64,000 nt of DNA from JALSRD01 sp964476595 (GCA_964476595.1 CAYZCL010000111.1:31448-95447), one strand, 5' to 3'; shown: positions 26,673 through 35,296, counted from the stretch's first letter. The notes: a model not told the origin generated them from the letters alone. Numbers and translations are program-made.

Positions 26673-27692
26673 ATGACGCCGACCCGGATTATCGTAATCG
26701 CGGAGCGGACGGGAGACGAAGTACGCCCCGTCACGCGGGAAGTGCTCGCCTGTGCACGGGAACTGGCGGCGGACACCGGCGGGCGGGTGGAAATGCTGGT
26801 TGCCGGAAGCCGGATCGGCGGCGTGGCCCGCGAACTCGCCCGCACCTGCGCGGTGACGGTCACCGGACTCGAGTCCCGGCGGCTGGCGCTGTACAACGGG
26901 GAGGCCTACCGAAACGCACTGCTGCAGGTGTTGGATGCCGGCGGGCCGTTTCTGGTGTGCCTGCCCCACACGGCCTTCGGCGCCGATCTAGCCCCCCGCC
27001 TGGCGGCCGCCCTGGATGCGGCCTGTATCACGGCGGTCGAAGAAACCCGGCGGGTGGAGCGCCGCATTCATTTCGTGCGTCCCATGTTCGGCGGCAAGCT
27101 ACGGGCGGAGATCGTTTCCGACCGGCCCGGCACTGTGGTGACGATCGCCCCCGGGGCGTGGCCCGAGGCCGACTGCCGGCGGGATTCCGAGGCGCGCTGG
27201 CGTGTCGTGGACGTCGATGTGGCGTCCGGCGCCTCCCGCACACGGGAAGTCGTCGCGGCTGCCGGGCAGCGGCTGAACCTGAACGACGCCGAGGTGATCG
27301 TGGCTGCCGGACGGGGCATCCGCGACCCGAAAAACCTGCGACTGCTCGAAGACTTGGCGGCCATATTTCCGAGATCCGGCCTGGCCTGTTCCCGGGCCGT
27401 CTGCGACCTGGGATGGCTGGGGTACGCGCACCAGGTCGGCGTCACCGGGCAGACGGTTTCGCCCGGACTCTACATCGCCTGCGGCATCTCCGGCGCGGTG
27501 CAGCATCTGGCCGGCATGAAAGGCTCTCGGGTGGTCGTGGCCATCAACAGCGACCCGCACGCCGCCATCTTCCAGGTGGCCGACTACTGTGTGGTGGAGG
27601 ACCTCGAACGTTTCATCCCGTTGCTGCTTGAGGAGTTCGGCCGTTCGTTGCAAGCGGATACGGCGAAATCGCGCAGGGTGGCAAAACCATGA
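26673..27692 (+). CDS. etfA: electron transfer flavoprotein alpha subunit
   Basis: A 339-residue FAD-binding subunit. The C-terminal FAD domain is diagnostic: VGVTGQTVSPGLYIACGISG, AVQHLAGMKGSRVVVAINSD and DPHAAIFQVADYCVVEDL. The N-terminal domain is of usual size, with no ferredoxin extension. It is cotranscribed with etfB and probably with the lactonase gene 63 bp downstream. The electrons most likely come from the ACAD across the divergent promoter. Confidence 0.96.
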   Translation: MTPTRIIVIAERTGDEVRPVTREVLACARELAADTGGRVEMLVAGSRIGGVARELARTCAVTVTGLESRRLALYNGEAYRNALLQVLDAGGPFLVCLPHTAFGADLAPRLAAALDAACITAVEETRRVERRIHFVRPMFGGKLRAEIVSDRPGTVVTIAPGAWPEADCRRDSEARWRVVDVDVASGASRTREVVAAAGQRLNLNDAEVIVAAGRGIRDPKNLRLLEDLAAIFPRSGLACSRAVCDLGWLGYAHQVGVTGQTVSPGLYIACGISGAVQHLAGMKGSRVVVAINSDPHAAIFQVADYCVVEDLERFIPLLLEEFGRSLQADTAKSRRVAKP

Positions 27693-27755
27693 CAACGTGT
27701 CGATCGGTGCCTCGTTTCCCGGGCGCCGTCGGCCAAACAGCAAAAGGAGGCGTAA

Positions 27756-28742
27756 ATGAGCGATGTAAAGGTTAACACGGTTCTTGGACCCATTTCCCCG
27801 GAGGATATGGGTGTGACGCTGGTTCACGAACACATCTGCTACGGGTTTCCAGGGTGGGAGGGGGATCGAAGTATCGCGCCTTTCGACCCGGAAACCATCG
27901 TGGCCAACGGCGTGGCCACCCTTGGCCAGCTCAAGACGCTGGGGCTGCGGACCTACATCGATGCCACCCCCCTGGACGGCGGACGTCAGCCGGAGCTTCT
28001 CAGAGAAATTTCCGAGAAAACCGGGGTCCACATCGTTTGTGCCACGGGCTATTACTACGAGGGTGAAGGAGCTCCGGCGTACTGGAAATTCCGCGGCTCA
28101 CTGGGCGACGTCAGCGGCGAGATTTACGAATTGTTCCTGAAAGAGGTCACGGAAGGCATCCGCGATACGGGCATCAAGGCGGGCGTGCTCAAGGTCGGCA
28201 CCAGCAAGGGGACCATCACGGATTACGAGAAAATGATGCTGCAGGCCGCGGCCCGGGTTCAGCGGGAAACGGGAGTGCCCATCATCACCCACACCCAGGA
28301 GGGGACCATGGGGCCGGAGCAAGCCCGGCTGCTCATCGAGGCCGGGGCGGATCCGGCCCGCATTCAGATCGGCCACATGTCAGACAACATCGACTTGGCC
28401 TACCAGGAAGAAACGCTCAAAGAGGGCGTTTACGTTGCCTGGGACCGCATGGGACTGCAGGGATTGGCGGGCTGCCCCATGGACGAACAGCGGTACCCGG
28501 TAATAATCGAGCTGATCAAACGCGGTTACGGGGATCGGCTGATGATATCGCACGACTGCGTTCTCAACTGGCTGGGCCGCCCGCTGCACATTCCCGAGGA
28601 AGCGTTGCCGTTGATCGCCAACTGGCACCCTTCACACCTGTTTAAAAATATCATTCCAGCGCTGAAAGAGGGGGGCGTTACCGAAGCGCAGATTGAAACC
28701 ATCATCAAAGACAATCCACGTCAACTGTTTACCGGAAAGTAG
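27756..28742 (+). CDS. phosphotriesterase-family metallohydrolase (lactonase-like)
   Basis: A 328-residue TIM-barrel amidohydrolase with all binuclear-metal ligands of the PTE family: H24-x-H26 in LVHEH, the bridging carboxylated Lys K146 in GVLKVGTS, H179 in ITHT, H207 in IGHMSD and D267 in SHD. Phosphotriesterase-like lactonases open gamma- and delta-lactones (including acyl-homoserine lactones) to hydroxyacids; true triesterase activity is rare and secondary. A strong AAAGGAGG site lies before the ATG. The neighbours, ETF and the kinase/ACAD/ligase arm, make a role in lactone degradation plausible: lactone to 4-hydroxyacid, then CoA activation. This is inference; quorum quenching is an alternative. 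Confidence 0.88.
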   Translation: MSDVKVNTVLGPISPEDMGVTLVHEHICYGFPGWEGDRSIAPFDPETIVANGVATLGQLKTLGLRTYIDATPLDGGRQPELLREISEKTGVHIVCATGYYYEGEGAPAYWKFRGSLGDVSGEIYELFLKEVTEGIRDTGIKAGVLKVGTSKGTITDYEKMMLQAAARVQRETGVPIITHTQEGTMGPEQARLLIEAGADPARIQIGHMSDNIDLAYQEETLKEGVYVAWDRMGLQGLAGCPMDEQRYPVIIELIKRGYGDRLMISHDCVLNWLGRPLHIPEEALPLIANWHPSHLFKNIIPALKEGGVTEAQIETIIKDNPRQLFTGK

Positions 28743-28770
28743 CCCTGCCATCGCGCTGAGCGCATTTTTC

Positions 28771-28806
28771 AAAAGAAAAAACCTGCCCGGCAAGGCGGGC
28801 AGGTTT
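28771..28806 (-). terminator. intrinsic terminator for the SEC-C gene
   Basis: AACCTGCCCG (28780-28789) and CGGGCAGGTT (28796-28805) form a perfect 10-bp stem. Read on the minus strand it is followed by TTTTTTCTTTT. It lies between two convergent genes, so it may also help the lactonase transcript end, although the plus-strand side has no T-run. Confidence 0.85.
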
Positions 28807-28859
28807 CCCACCGCTTTTTGCGGATAATATGCGATGCCGCCGGCACCGTGTCAGCGGCG

Positions 28860-29033
28860 TCAGCCCCGGGTCGTGCAGGCGGATGACAAAGCCTGGGAGC
28901 GCTTGCGGGCGTCCGACTCCATATGGCAGCGCTTGTATTTTTTCCCGCTTCCACACCAGCACGGATCGTTGCGGCCCAGCCGGGGAATCTCCCGCGGTTG
29001 CCTTTCACCGAACAGTTTGCTGAAAAAGCCCAT
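28860..29033 (-). CDS. 57-residue SEC-C motif protein
   Basis: A small protein too short for ordinary gene finding. After an N-terminal MGFFSKLFGERQPREIPRLG comes the complete zinc-binding SEC-C motif, RNDPCWCGSGKKYKRCH. The same motif ends SecA in many bacteria, where it contacts SecB and ribosomes, and occurs alone in small proteins of unknown role. AAGGGG lies 8 nt before the ATG, and a strong terminator follows. It stands alone. The last ~20 residues (ESDARKRSQALSSACTTRG) are charged and unassigned. Confidence 0.9.
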   Translation of the reverse strand: MGFFSKLFGERQPREIPRLGRNDPCWCGSGKKYKRCHMESDARKRSQALSSACTTRG

Positions 29034-29240
29034 ATAAAACCCCTTTTCTGTAACGGTTCATTTCAATCGATGTTCCACCGACCGGCCAATATGCGCGTTT
29101 TGGCATTCCCGGCCCCGCACTCCAAGCCTGCACAGGCCTTTTGCCTTATCACAAAAGGAGCCCGTCCACAAACTTGATTTTCAAGAAGCTGCGCGCTTTC
29201 CGCAATGGCGTATGGTGCGGACAAAACCGTTGGGGCAGGG

Positions 29241-29861
29241 TTAAATCCAGTGACCCGCCCCGCCGGCAAAAAGCTTCGCCATCATAACGGAAAGACGTTT
29301 GATGTGACGATGAACATCCTCACGGTTTCTGCCGGGATAGTCCCGGAAGGTGATCAGGATACCGTTCAGGGACGAAAAATAGCAGTGGGCCATCAGCCGT
29401 GTGTTTTTGCGTACTCCCAATTTTCGAAAAAGGCTTTCGAATTGGTCCAACAGGGGACGGACCGTGAAATTCAGACGGTTTACCTTGTCACGGCCGAGCT
29501 CTCCGTGAAGCATGAAGTGGCTCATCATCTTGAAGTAGTGATCGTTTTGGAACAGGAAATCGACGAAGAGCTCTGCAACCGTGGTCATCGCCTCTACGGG
29601 ATCTTGTGGGTCGCATTCCCGGATCGAGTCCAGGATGTCCTGGATGCCCCGCACGAACGCCTCGACAAACAATGCCTGCTGGTCCGGGAAATAGCGGTAA
29701 ATAGTCGCATGGGAAATGCCCGCCTCGTTGGCGATATCACGCATGCTGACCAGGTTAAAGGGTTTGGATGAGAATACCCGTTCAGTCGCGTCGAGAATGG
29801 CCCGGCGTTTGGCTTCTCTGTTCTGCTCGTTCAATGGCGCGAAAGCAAGGGGGCTGGCCAT
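29241..29861 (-). CDS. TetR-family regulator closing the AidB-like ACAD operon
   Basis: A 206-residue repressor candidate. The helix-turn-helix is VSMRDIANEAGISHATIYRY, preceded by REAKRRAILDATERVFSSK. The C-terminal domain is helical with FQNDHYFKMMSHFMLHGELG. ATG 29861 with AGGGAAA upstream is preferred over a TTG at 29891 that overlaps the ACAD stop. As third gene of ligase-ACAD-TetR it likely autoregulates through the tandem palindromes at 33121-33156. Confidence 0.92.
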   Translation of the reverse strand: MASPLAFAPLNEQNREAKRRAILDATERVFSSKPFNLVSMRDIANEAGISHATIYRYFPDQQALFVEAFVRGIQDILDSIRECDPQDPVEAMTTVAELFVDFLFQNDHYFKMMSHFMLHGELGRDKVNRLNFTVRPLLDQFESLFRKLGVRKNTRLMAHCYFSSLNGILITFRDYPGRNREDVHRHIKRLSVMMAKLFAGGAGHWI

Positions 29862-29887
29862 GGGCTTTCCCTTATCGTCTGTGTTTT

Positions 29888-31486
29888 TCAATGTTGCCGC
29901 CGTACTTCGTCAAGGGCGATATCCTGGTAGGCGTGAAAGAGCCTTGCACAGAAAGAATCCCATTGCCGGCATATGTGAACGGATTCATCGCCCATTTCGA
30001 CGAGACTGGGAAACGATACCAGTTCCGAAATCTCTTCCGAAAAAGAGGCGATGCATTCTTCGTCGGCTCCAGCGAGAAGATTGGCGACAAATTCACCGGG
30101 TGGGTACCAGTCGGACACCCGTTGCAGATCCCTGTGAATCTGGGCGAGTAAAACATTGCGGGGACCCTCCCACAATTCGTTGACAGCGGCATCCCGATAG
30201 AGGCGCGGCAGGGACGAGAAATCTTCTATCACACCATGCCCGCCGAAGATGGACATAGCCATTCTCAGGACATCCACGGTATCCCAGGAGGCGGATATTT
30301 TCTGCAGCATGACCAGTTCACGAACATCAAAACGCTTTTTTTTCATCTCCTCCGGTTCATCGGTGACAAGACCGCCTTTGAAGCCGTCGCTCAGACCCAA
30401 AAATTCACTATACACTTTAAAGGCGCCTGCCGTTGTCCGGCGGGCACTGTGCTCGATGCGACTCAATTGCGCTTCCACCATGGGGAAGCGCTGGATGTTT
30501 CGGCCGAAAGCCTCCCTGAGTTCGCTGTATTTACGGGCTTCCCGAACGGCGCGCGTCATGGTCGCCGCGCCGCACAGCCCCACGGAGAGGCGGGAATAAG
30601 TCAGCACAATGCCGACCACGTTGGCCAGCCCCCTTTCCAGGGGGCCGACGGGATAAGCGACTGCACCGTTGTATGTGATCTCCGCGGTGGGCAGCTCGCT
30701 GGTTCCCATTTTCCACTTGATTCGGTTGATGGTAAAACCGTTACGGATTTCTTTTTCCCGGTTTCCCGGCAGCCAGGAGGGCACCACGAAAAGGGCCACT
30801 TTTTCCGATCCGGAAGGCTTGGCCGTGACGACGGCGTAGTCGGCGTGTGTGGCGGAACAGAAGAACTTGGTGCCGTAAAGCCGCCAGCCGTTTTTGTCCC
30901 GCACCGCTTCCACGACATTGGCCGGCACATCGGATCCGCCTTGGATTTCGGTCAGGTACTGGGCGCCGATGCCGAAATCTCCATCCCGTCCCTCCTTGCA
31001 GTGGTCCAGAATATCCTTCAGCTCCTGCGTGTCGGCGAATTTTTCCAGCAGGGCCACCAGCCCTTCGGTGCAGGTCACGGGACATGTGATGCAGGCTTCG
31101 CCGATCTGATAGAGGAGGTAGAGCTTGGTAAGCCTTTCCCACTTGGAGGTGCGGCTGGAAAACAGCCTTTCTGAAAATACCTCCTTTTCCATGACCAGTG
31201 TTTCCATAGGCCTGACGATTCGGTCTATGCGGTGGTTGTGCGCGTCGTAGTGGAGAACGTAGGGACGCTTTTCAGGGCTGGCGATGGCGTCGGCAAAGTC
31301 TCTCCAGCGAAAGGATACCCGGGGAGAAAACTCTCGGGCGGCACGATCCACCTGGCGCCATTCTTTGCCGGCAAAGGTTTGGACCACTTTTTGAAGAAAT
31401 GGATCGTCGGCGTAAAAATCGATTTCCCTGCGCCATTGCAAAAATGCGTCGAAGTTGTATGGGTTGTCTCTGTTCGGCAGTGTCAT
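29888..31486 (-). CDS. AidB-like acyl-CoA dehydrogenase family protein
   Basis: A 532-residue flavoprotein, longer than classical ACADs, with the AidB/ACAD-C layout. An N-terminal ~100-residue region precedes the ACAD core. The core has CPVTCTEGLVALLEKFAD, QYLTEIQGGSDVPANVVEAV, GTKFFCSATHADYAVVTAKP and, in the C-terminal part, SIFGGHGVIEDFSSLPRLYR and NELWEGPRNVLLAQIHRDL, where the Glu of WEGPRN occupies the catalytic-base position. A role in acyl-CoA oxidation fits the ligase just upstream (90 bp); AidB itself has a protective role in alkylation stress, which is less likely here. The start ATG has GGGGAGG upstream. Confidence 0.88.
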   Translation of the reverse strand: MTLPNRDNPYNFDAFLQWRREIDFYADDPFLQKVVQTFAGKEWRQVDRAAREFSPRVSFRWRDFADAIASPEKRPYVLHYDAHNHRIDRIVRPMETLVMEKEVFSERLFSSRTSKWERLTKLYLLYQIGEACITCPVTCTEGLVALLEKFADTQELKDILDHCKEGRDGDFGIGAQYLTEIQGGSDVPANVVEAVRDKNGWRLYGTKFFCSATHADYAVVTAKPSGSEKVALFVVPSWLPGNREKEIRNGFTINRIKWKMGTSELPTAEITYNGAVAYPVGPLERGLANVVGIVLTYSRLSVGLCGAATMTRAVREARKYSELREAFGRNIQRFPMVEAQLSRIEHSARRTTAGAFKVYSEFLGLSDGFKGGLVTDEPEEMKKKRFDVRELVMLQKISASWDTVDVLRMAMSIFGGHGVIEDFSSLPRLYRDAAVNELWEGPRNVLLAQIHRDLQRVSDWYPPGEFVANLLAGADEECIASFSEEISELVSFPSLVEMGDESVHICRQWDSFCARLFHAYQDIALDEVRRQH

Positions 31487-31576
31487 GTTGACTTTCCTCC
31501 CCTGGACGAAAGGTTGTTTTTCCGGCGGATGCTGCTGTCGTTAAATGCCGGGTCGTGGTGTCATTGGGAAAAGCGA

Positions 31577-33088
31577 TCATTTGGCCAACTGTTTGCGAAG
31601 GGTGTTTTTCAAAATCTTGCCCACCGAGTTTTTGGGTAAGGCCTCGGTGAAAATCACCTCTTTGACGCACTTGAAACCCGCCAGGTTATTTTTACACAAT
31701 TCGATAATTTCGTTGGCGTCAAGTTGAGCGTCCGGTTGTTTGACGATGAATGCCACGGGAATCTCTCCCCACCGGGGATCGGTCTTGCCGGCCACGGCCA
31801 CCTCGGCTACTTGGGGATGGGTATTGATCACCGCCTCTATTTCGGCTGGATAGATGTTTTCCCCCCCGCTGATGATCATATCTTTCAAGCGGTCGACAAC
31901 GTATACAAAGCCCTGCTCATCCATTCGGCCCAGGTCCCCGGTACGGTAAAAGCCGTCTCCCAGAACCTCCCGGGTGGCCCCCTCATTGCGCCAGTAGCCT
32001 GCAAAGACTTGGGGTCCGAAAAGGCAGATCTCACCGATATCACCGACCGGCAACGGCACCTTGCCATCCGGGGCGAAGATCTTGATGTCGCCGTGGAAAA
32101 CCGCTTTTCCCATGGAATCGGATTTCTCGAAATCCATATCATGGGTCCAGAAACTGATGGCCCCGGAATATTCGGTAGCACCGTACACGTGTTGCACCTT
32201 GATGCCCATTTCCAAGTAGCTTTCGATCAGGCTCCGGGGCACGGCCGAGCCTCCGCAGATGATATACTTCAGAGAAGACAGATCCAGTTCCGAGACCCCG
32301 GGTACCATTTTCATGTAGTTGAGCATCAGGGGGACCGTCATCAGGAAATTGATTTTTTCCGAAGAGATGGTTTCCCAGACCGCGGCCGGGTCGAAATCGG
32401 GCATGAAAACGGAGGTGCACCCCGCATGCACATTGGCCAAAATCGGTGCCATGCCGCCGATATGGAAGAGCGGGGCTACGGAAAGGAATCGGTAGCGGTA
32501 AGACCAGTCGATGGTGTGCATCAGGCCGATAGAGGCCCAGAAACAGTTGTTGTGGGTCAATGTTACGCCCTTTGGCTTGCCGGTCGTACCGGAAGTGTAC
32601 ATCAGGATGACGGGGTCGTCTCCACCGCCTGCGATGACCGGTTCCGCATCCGAGGCATTGTTCAGACAGGCGTCCAGATCGGGATCCGTTCCCTGTCCTC
32701 CGACGCGGATGAAATGGGAAATGGGCACCTGCTGCTTCAATCGGTCGACGGTGGCGGCGAAAGGGATGTCGTAGACCAGCAGAGATGCCCGGCAGTCAGA
32801 GAGGATGAAGGCCAGTTCGGTGGACTGAAGACGCCAATTTAGCATCACGGTAATCACGCCCGTCTTGGCGGCACCGAACAGAGCGCTGATCACATGCTCG
32901 TTGTTCTTGCACAGCAGGGCGATTCGATCTCCCCTGCGTATGCCCCTTTCTTCGAGAAGCCTGGAAAAACGGTTGGCCCGGTTGTTGACCTCGGCGTAGG
33001 TGAGTCGGTAGCCGTCACCTGTGCACGCCTCTAGGTCGGGTGAAAGAAAAGCACGATTCCAGAGGATTGAGCCGATGTTGACCGCCAT
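31577..33088 (-). CDS. AMP-dependent acyl-CoA synthetase (first gene of the AidB-like operon)
   Basis: A 503-residue ANL enzyme. The P-loop is LMYTSGTTGKPKGVTLTH; later motifs are VYGATEYSG (a variant of YGxTE), GFYRTGDLGRMDEQGFVYVV, DRLKDMIISGGENIYPAEIE and the catalytic Lys in LPKNSVGKILK. The substrate is unknown, and size suggests a short- to medium-chain or aromatic acid. AGGAGG lies 8 nt before ATG 33088. It leads ligase-ACAD-TetR and is transcribed from the operator region at 33121-33156. Confidence 0.94.
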   Translation of the reverse strand: MAVNIGSILWNRAFLSPDLEACTGDGYRLTYAEVNNRANRFSRLLEERGIRRGDRIALLCKNNEHVISALFGAAKTGVITVMLNWRLQSTELAFILSDCRASLLVYDIPFAATVDRLKQQVPISHFIRVGGQGTDPDLDACLNNASDAEPVIAGGGDDPVILMYTSGTTGKPKGVTLTHNNCFWASIGLMHTIDWSYRYRFLSVAPLFHIGGMAPILANVHAGCTSVFMPDFDPAAVWETISSEKINFLMTVPLMLNYMKMVPGVSELDLSSLKYIICGGSAVPRSLIESYLEMGIKVQHVYGATEYSGAISFWTHDMDFEKSDSMGKAVFHGDIKIFAPDGKVPLPVGDIGEICLFGPQVFAGYWRNEGATREVLGDGFYRTGDLGRMDEQGFVYVVDRLKDMIISGGENIYPAEIEAVINTHPQVAEVAVAGKTDPRWGEIPVAFIVKQPDAQLDANEIIELCKNNLAGFKCVKEVIFTEALPKNSVGKILKNTLRKQLAK

Positions 33089-33120
33089 TTAAGGACCTCC
33101 TGCTTTGAATAAAGAGAAGA

Positions 33121-33156
33121 TGTAACCAGTGGTAATTAGTGTAACCACTGGTTACA
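33121..33156. promoter_or_regulatory. tandem palindromic operator (two 15-bp sites)
   Basis: The right site, GTAACCA-C-TGGTTAC (33141-33155), is a perfect palindrome. The left site at 33122-33136, GTAACCA-G-TGGTAAT, matches it except for two bases in the second arm. Centres are 19 bp apart (nearly two helical turns). Read together, the two also make 13-bp inverted arms (33121-33133 and 33144-33156). The site lies 33 bp upstream of the ligase ATG and is the expected target of the TetR at 29241-29861. Confidence 0.85.
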
Positions 33157-33371
33157 TCTTACGTCAAGTGTTTTGTCCCGGCACGCGTCAATTCGACCGC
33201 CGGAATGCCCCCGGAGGCATGTAGCGCAAACACGGCCTGGCCTCTCTTTTTAATTGACGGTTCATTCCGGCTCGGGTAGGGTGGCATCGGTTGCGCAGGA
33301 ACAGGTATCTGCGCCGCCGCAATACCCGGTCCGGTAAGCCGGAAAGAAAATCCACAGACGGGTAGGGGTTT

Positions 33372-34004
33372 ATGGATGTACAAGGCTCGGGGCGTGCAAC
33401 GGAATTGTTCGCCGGGCTGCGTCGCAACGATTTTCTTTACACGGCCATGCGCCTGTTCGCAGGCTTGGTGCTCAAGCCTTTCTTCCGCTTGCGGGTGCAG
33501 GGGGCCGGGGGCCTGCCGCACGACGGCGGCTACGTTCTGCTACCCAAGCACCAGCGCTGGGAGGACATTCCGCTGTTGGGGCTTGCCTGCCCTCACAGGC
33601 TGTACTACGTTGCCAAACACGAACTGTTTGCGGCGGAACCGGGCGGCTGGCTTCTCAAATCGCTGGGCGGTGTACCGCTGCATCGTAAAAACCCGCTGAA
33701 GACCAAGCGCTACCTGCGCGACCTGCTCGCCCTGATGGCCGAGGGACACCCTGTGGCCGTGTTTCCCGAGGGCACCTATTTCCAGGGGGCCGTCGGCCCG
33801 GGACAGACGGGGCTGGTGCGCTTTATTTTGAAAAGATATTCACCGCTGTTCGTGCCGGTGGGAATCGCCTACCGCGGCGGCGGACCGGTGTGTGAAGTGC
33901 ATGTGCGCTTCGGTCGCGGGTGCAGGGTCGGCGCCGCCGAGGGCGTCGACGTATTCATGGAACGCATGATGCGGCAGATCGCCGATCTTTCGGGACTGGC
34001 CTGA
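33372..34004 (+). CDS. lysophospholipid/1-acylglycerol-3-phosphate acyltransferase (PlsC-like)
   Basis: A 210-residue membrane-associated acyltransferase that adds an acyl chain to a lysophospholipid. The catalytic HX4D is in LLPKHQRWEDIPLLGL, a second block is GGVPLHRKNPLKTKRYL, and the phosphate-binding block is AVFPEGTYFQG. There is one weakly hydrophobic N-terminal stretch (LYTAMRLFAGLVLKPFF). GGGTAGGGG precedes the ATG. The cyclophilin gene follows after 46 bp in the same direction, probably cotranscribed. Substrate preference is unknown. Confidence 0.9.
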   Translation: MDVQGSGRATELFAGLRRNDFLYTAMRLFAGLVLKPFFRLRVQGAGGLPHDGGYVLLPKHQRWEDIPLLGLACPHRLYYVAKHELFAAEPGGWLLKSLGGVPLHRKNPLKTKRYLRDLLALMAEGHPVAVFPEGTYFQGAVGPGQTGLVRFILKRYSPLFVPVGIAYRGGGPVCEVHVRFGRGCRVGAAEGVDVFMERMMRQIADLSGLA

Positions 34005-34050
34005 AGGATTTCCAGCACCCTGCCGGAAAAATACCACAAGAGAGGAAACA

Positions 34051-34572
34051 ATGAGCGCAAAATCCGACTACAAAGAGGACGTCGACCGGCTGACGGCCGT
34101 TTTCGACACCAACATGGGAACCTTCGAGGCCGAGCTCTATGCCCGGGAGTGCCCGGAAACCGTCTGGAATTTCGTCAACCTGGCCGAGGGGCGCCAGGAA
34201 ACCGATCGCGGCGGTCGTTTTTTCGACGGCCTCAGTTTTCACCGCGTGATCGAGGGATTCGTCATCCAGGGAGGCTGTCCTCTGGGAAACGGCACCGGCG
34301 GTCCCGGCTATCAGTTCGCCGACGAGTTCGACCCGTCCCTGCGCCATGACGGCGAGGGCGTGCTGTCCATGGCCAACGCAGGCCCCGGCACCAACGGCAG
34401 CCAGTTTTTCATCACCCTGGCCCCCACGCCTCATCTGGATGACCGCCACACGGTTTTCGGCAAGGTGGTCAAAGGAATGGACGTGGTGCGCAAGATCGGC
34501 TCCGTGCCCACCGGTCCCATGGACAGGCCTGCGGAGCCCGTGGTGATCAACTCGGTGACCATCAAACGGTAA
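34051..34572 (+). CDS. cyclophilin-type peptidyl-prolyl cis-trans isomerase
   Basis: A 173-residue cyclophilin without signal peptide, so cytoplasmic. The active-site pattern is seen in GLSFHRVIEGFVIQGG (the FHR catalytic Arg), GVLSMANAGPGTNGSQFFIT and HLDDRHTVFGKVVKG. It catalyses proline isomerisation during folding. GAGAGGAAA lies 4 nt before ATG 34051. It follows the acyltransferase and precedes a conserved hypothetical gene. A small hairpin (CCGGCG/CGCCGG, about 34583-34605) follows the stop without a T-run. Confidence 0.95.
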   Translation: MSAKSDYKEDVDRLTAVFDTNMGTFEAELYARECPETVWNFVNLAEGRQETDRGGRFFDGLSFHRVIEGFVIQGGCPLGNGTGGPGYQFADEFDPSLRHDGEGVLSMANAGPGTNGSQFFITLAPTPHLDDRHTVFGKVVKGMDVVRKIGSVPTGPMDRPAEPVVINSVTIKR

Positions 34573-34632
34573 CCCCACCCGCTAACCGGCGACGATGTTT
34601 TACGCCGGACGGGGGCACAAGGATTTGAATCC

Positions 34633-34995
34633 ATGTGGGTATTCACCCGGGACGGTTTTTTTTCAGCGGTTTGGGATCAGTACTGCGCGGCTGACGAGCT
34701 GATGGTCCGGGCCCGCTGCCGCGAGGATCTGTGCCGGCTGTCCAAGAAGCTCAAGGGCTTCTGCGACCAGGAAAAGATCCTGGAGATTCCATATGCCGAC
34801 TATCGCTTTCGGCTGAAAATCTCCCGTCACGAGTGGTCGGAGTACCTCGCGCGGTGCGCGCTGGAGATCGACTACGCCAACGTCAAACAGGGGATCGTCG
34901 ACGAGGACGACGGAGAGCGCAAGAGGGCCTACCACGGTGTGTGGCAGACCCTCTATCGCTGGCAGTCCCAGCAGCAGGGGGACGTCTTCAAATGA
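34633..34995 (+). CDS. conserved hypothetical protein
   Basis: A 120-residue soluble protein starting MWVFTRDGFFSAVWDQYC, with central RLSKKLKGFCDQEKILEIPY and DYRFRLKISRHEWSEYLARC. The high aromatic content and fixed N terminus look like a conserved family I cannot name. AAGGA lies 10 nt before the ATG. It runs with the cyclophilin gene and converges, 9 bp apart, with the 57-residue winged-helix gene. Confidence 0.75.
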   Translation: MWVFTRDGFFSAVWDQYCAADELMVRARCREDLCRLSKKLKGFCDQEKILEIPYADYRFRLKISRHEWSEYLARCALEIDYANVKQGIVDEDDGERKRAYHGVWQTLYRWQSQQQGDVFK

Positions 34996-35004
34996 CCGCC
35001 ACCG

Positions 35005-35178
35005 CTACTCTTCGACGGCGTAATAGCAGCGCTTGGGCGAAATCACCTTCCCGCTTTTCTTCAGCTTGCTGATCACCTTGGACACTTCCTTGCTGTCGGC
35101 GCCGATCATCTTGGCGACTTCTCCGGGACGCACCGGCTTGCCGGCTTTTTTCATGGCATCGAGCACCTTGTCTTCCAT
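35005..35178 (-). CDS. 57-residue winged-helix mini-protein
   Basis: A very small protein, missed at usual size limits. It reads as one complete winged helix: MEDKVLDAMKKAGKPVRPG, then EVAKMIGADSKEVSKVISKL as helix-turn-helix, and KKSGKVISPKRCYYAVEE as the wing. No ligand or dimerisation domain is present, so it may bind DNA as a dimer through the fold itself. A strong AGGAGGGA site lies before the ATG. It lies 118 bp downstream of the GMP-reductase-like gene on the same strand. Target genes are unknown. Confidence 0.88.
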   Translation of the reverse strand: MEDKVLDAMKKAGKPVRPGEVAKMIGADSKEVSKVISKLKKSGKVISPKRCYYAVEE

Positions 35179-35296
35179 CGGGTTCCCTCCTTTTTCTCCT
35201 GTCAGTTGAAATTCCGTTCCCAGTCACAAAACCACCCCCGGACGGGATCACACGGGGCGGCGGGCCGCTGCGACGGGCGGTCCGCACCACGGCGCT

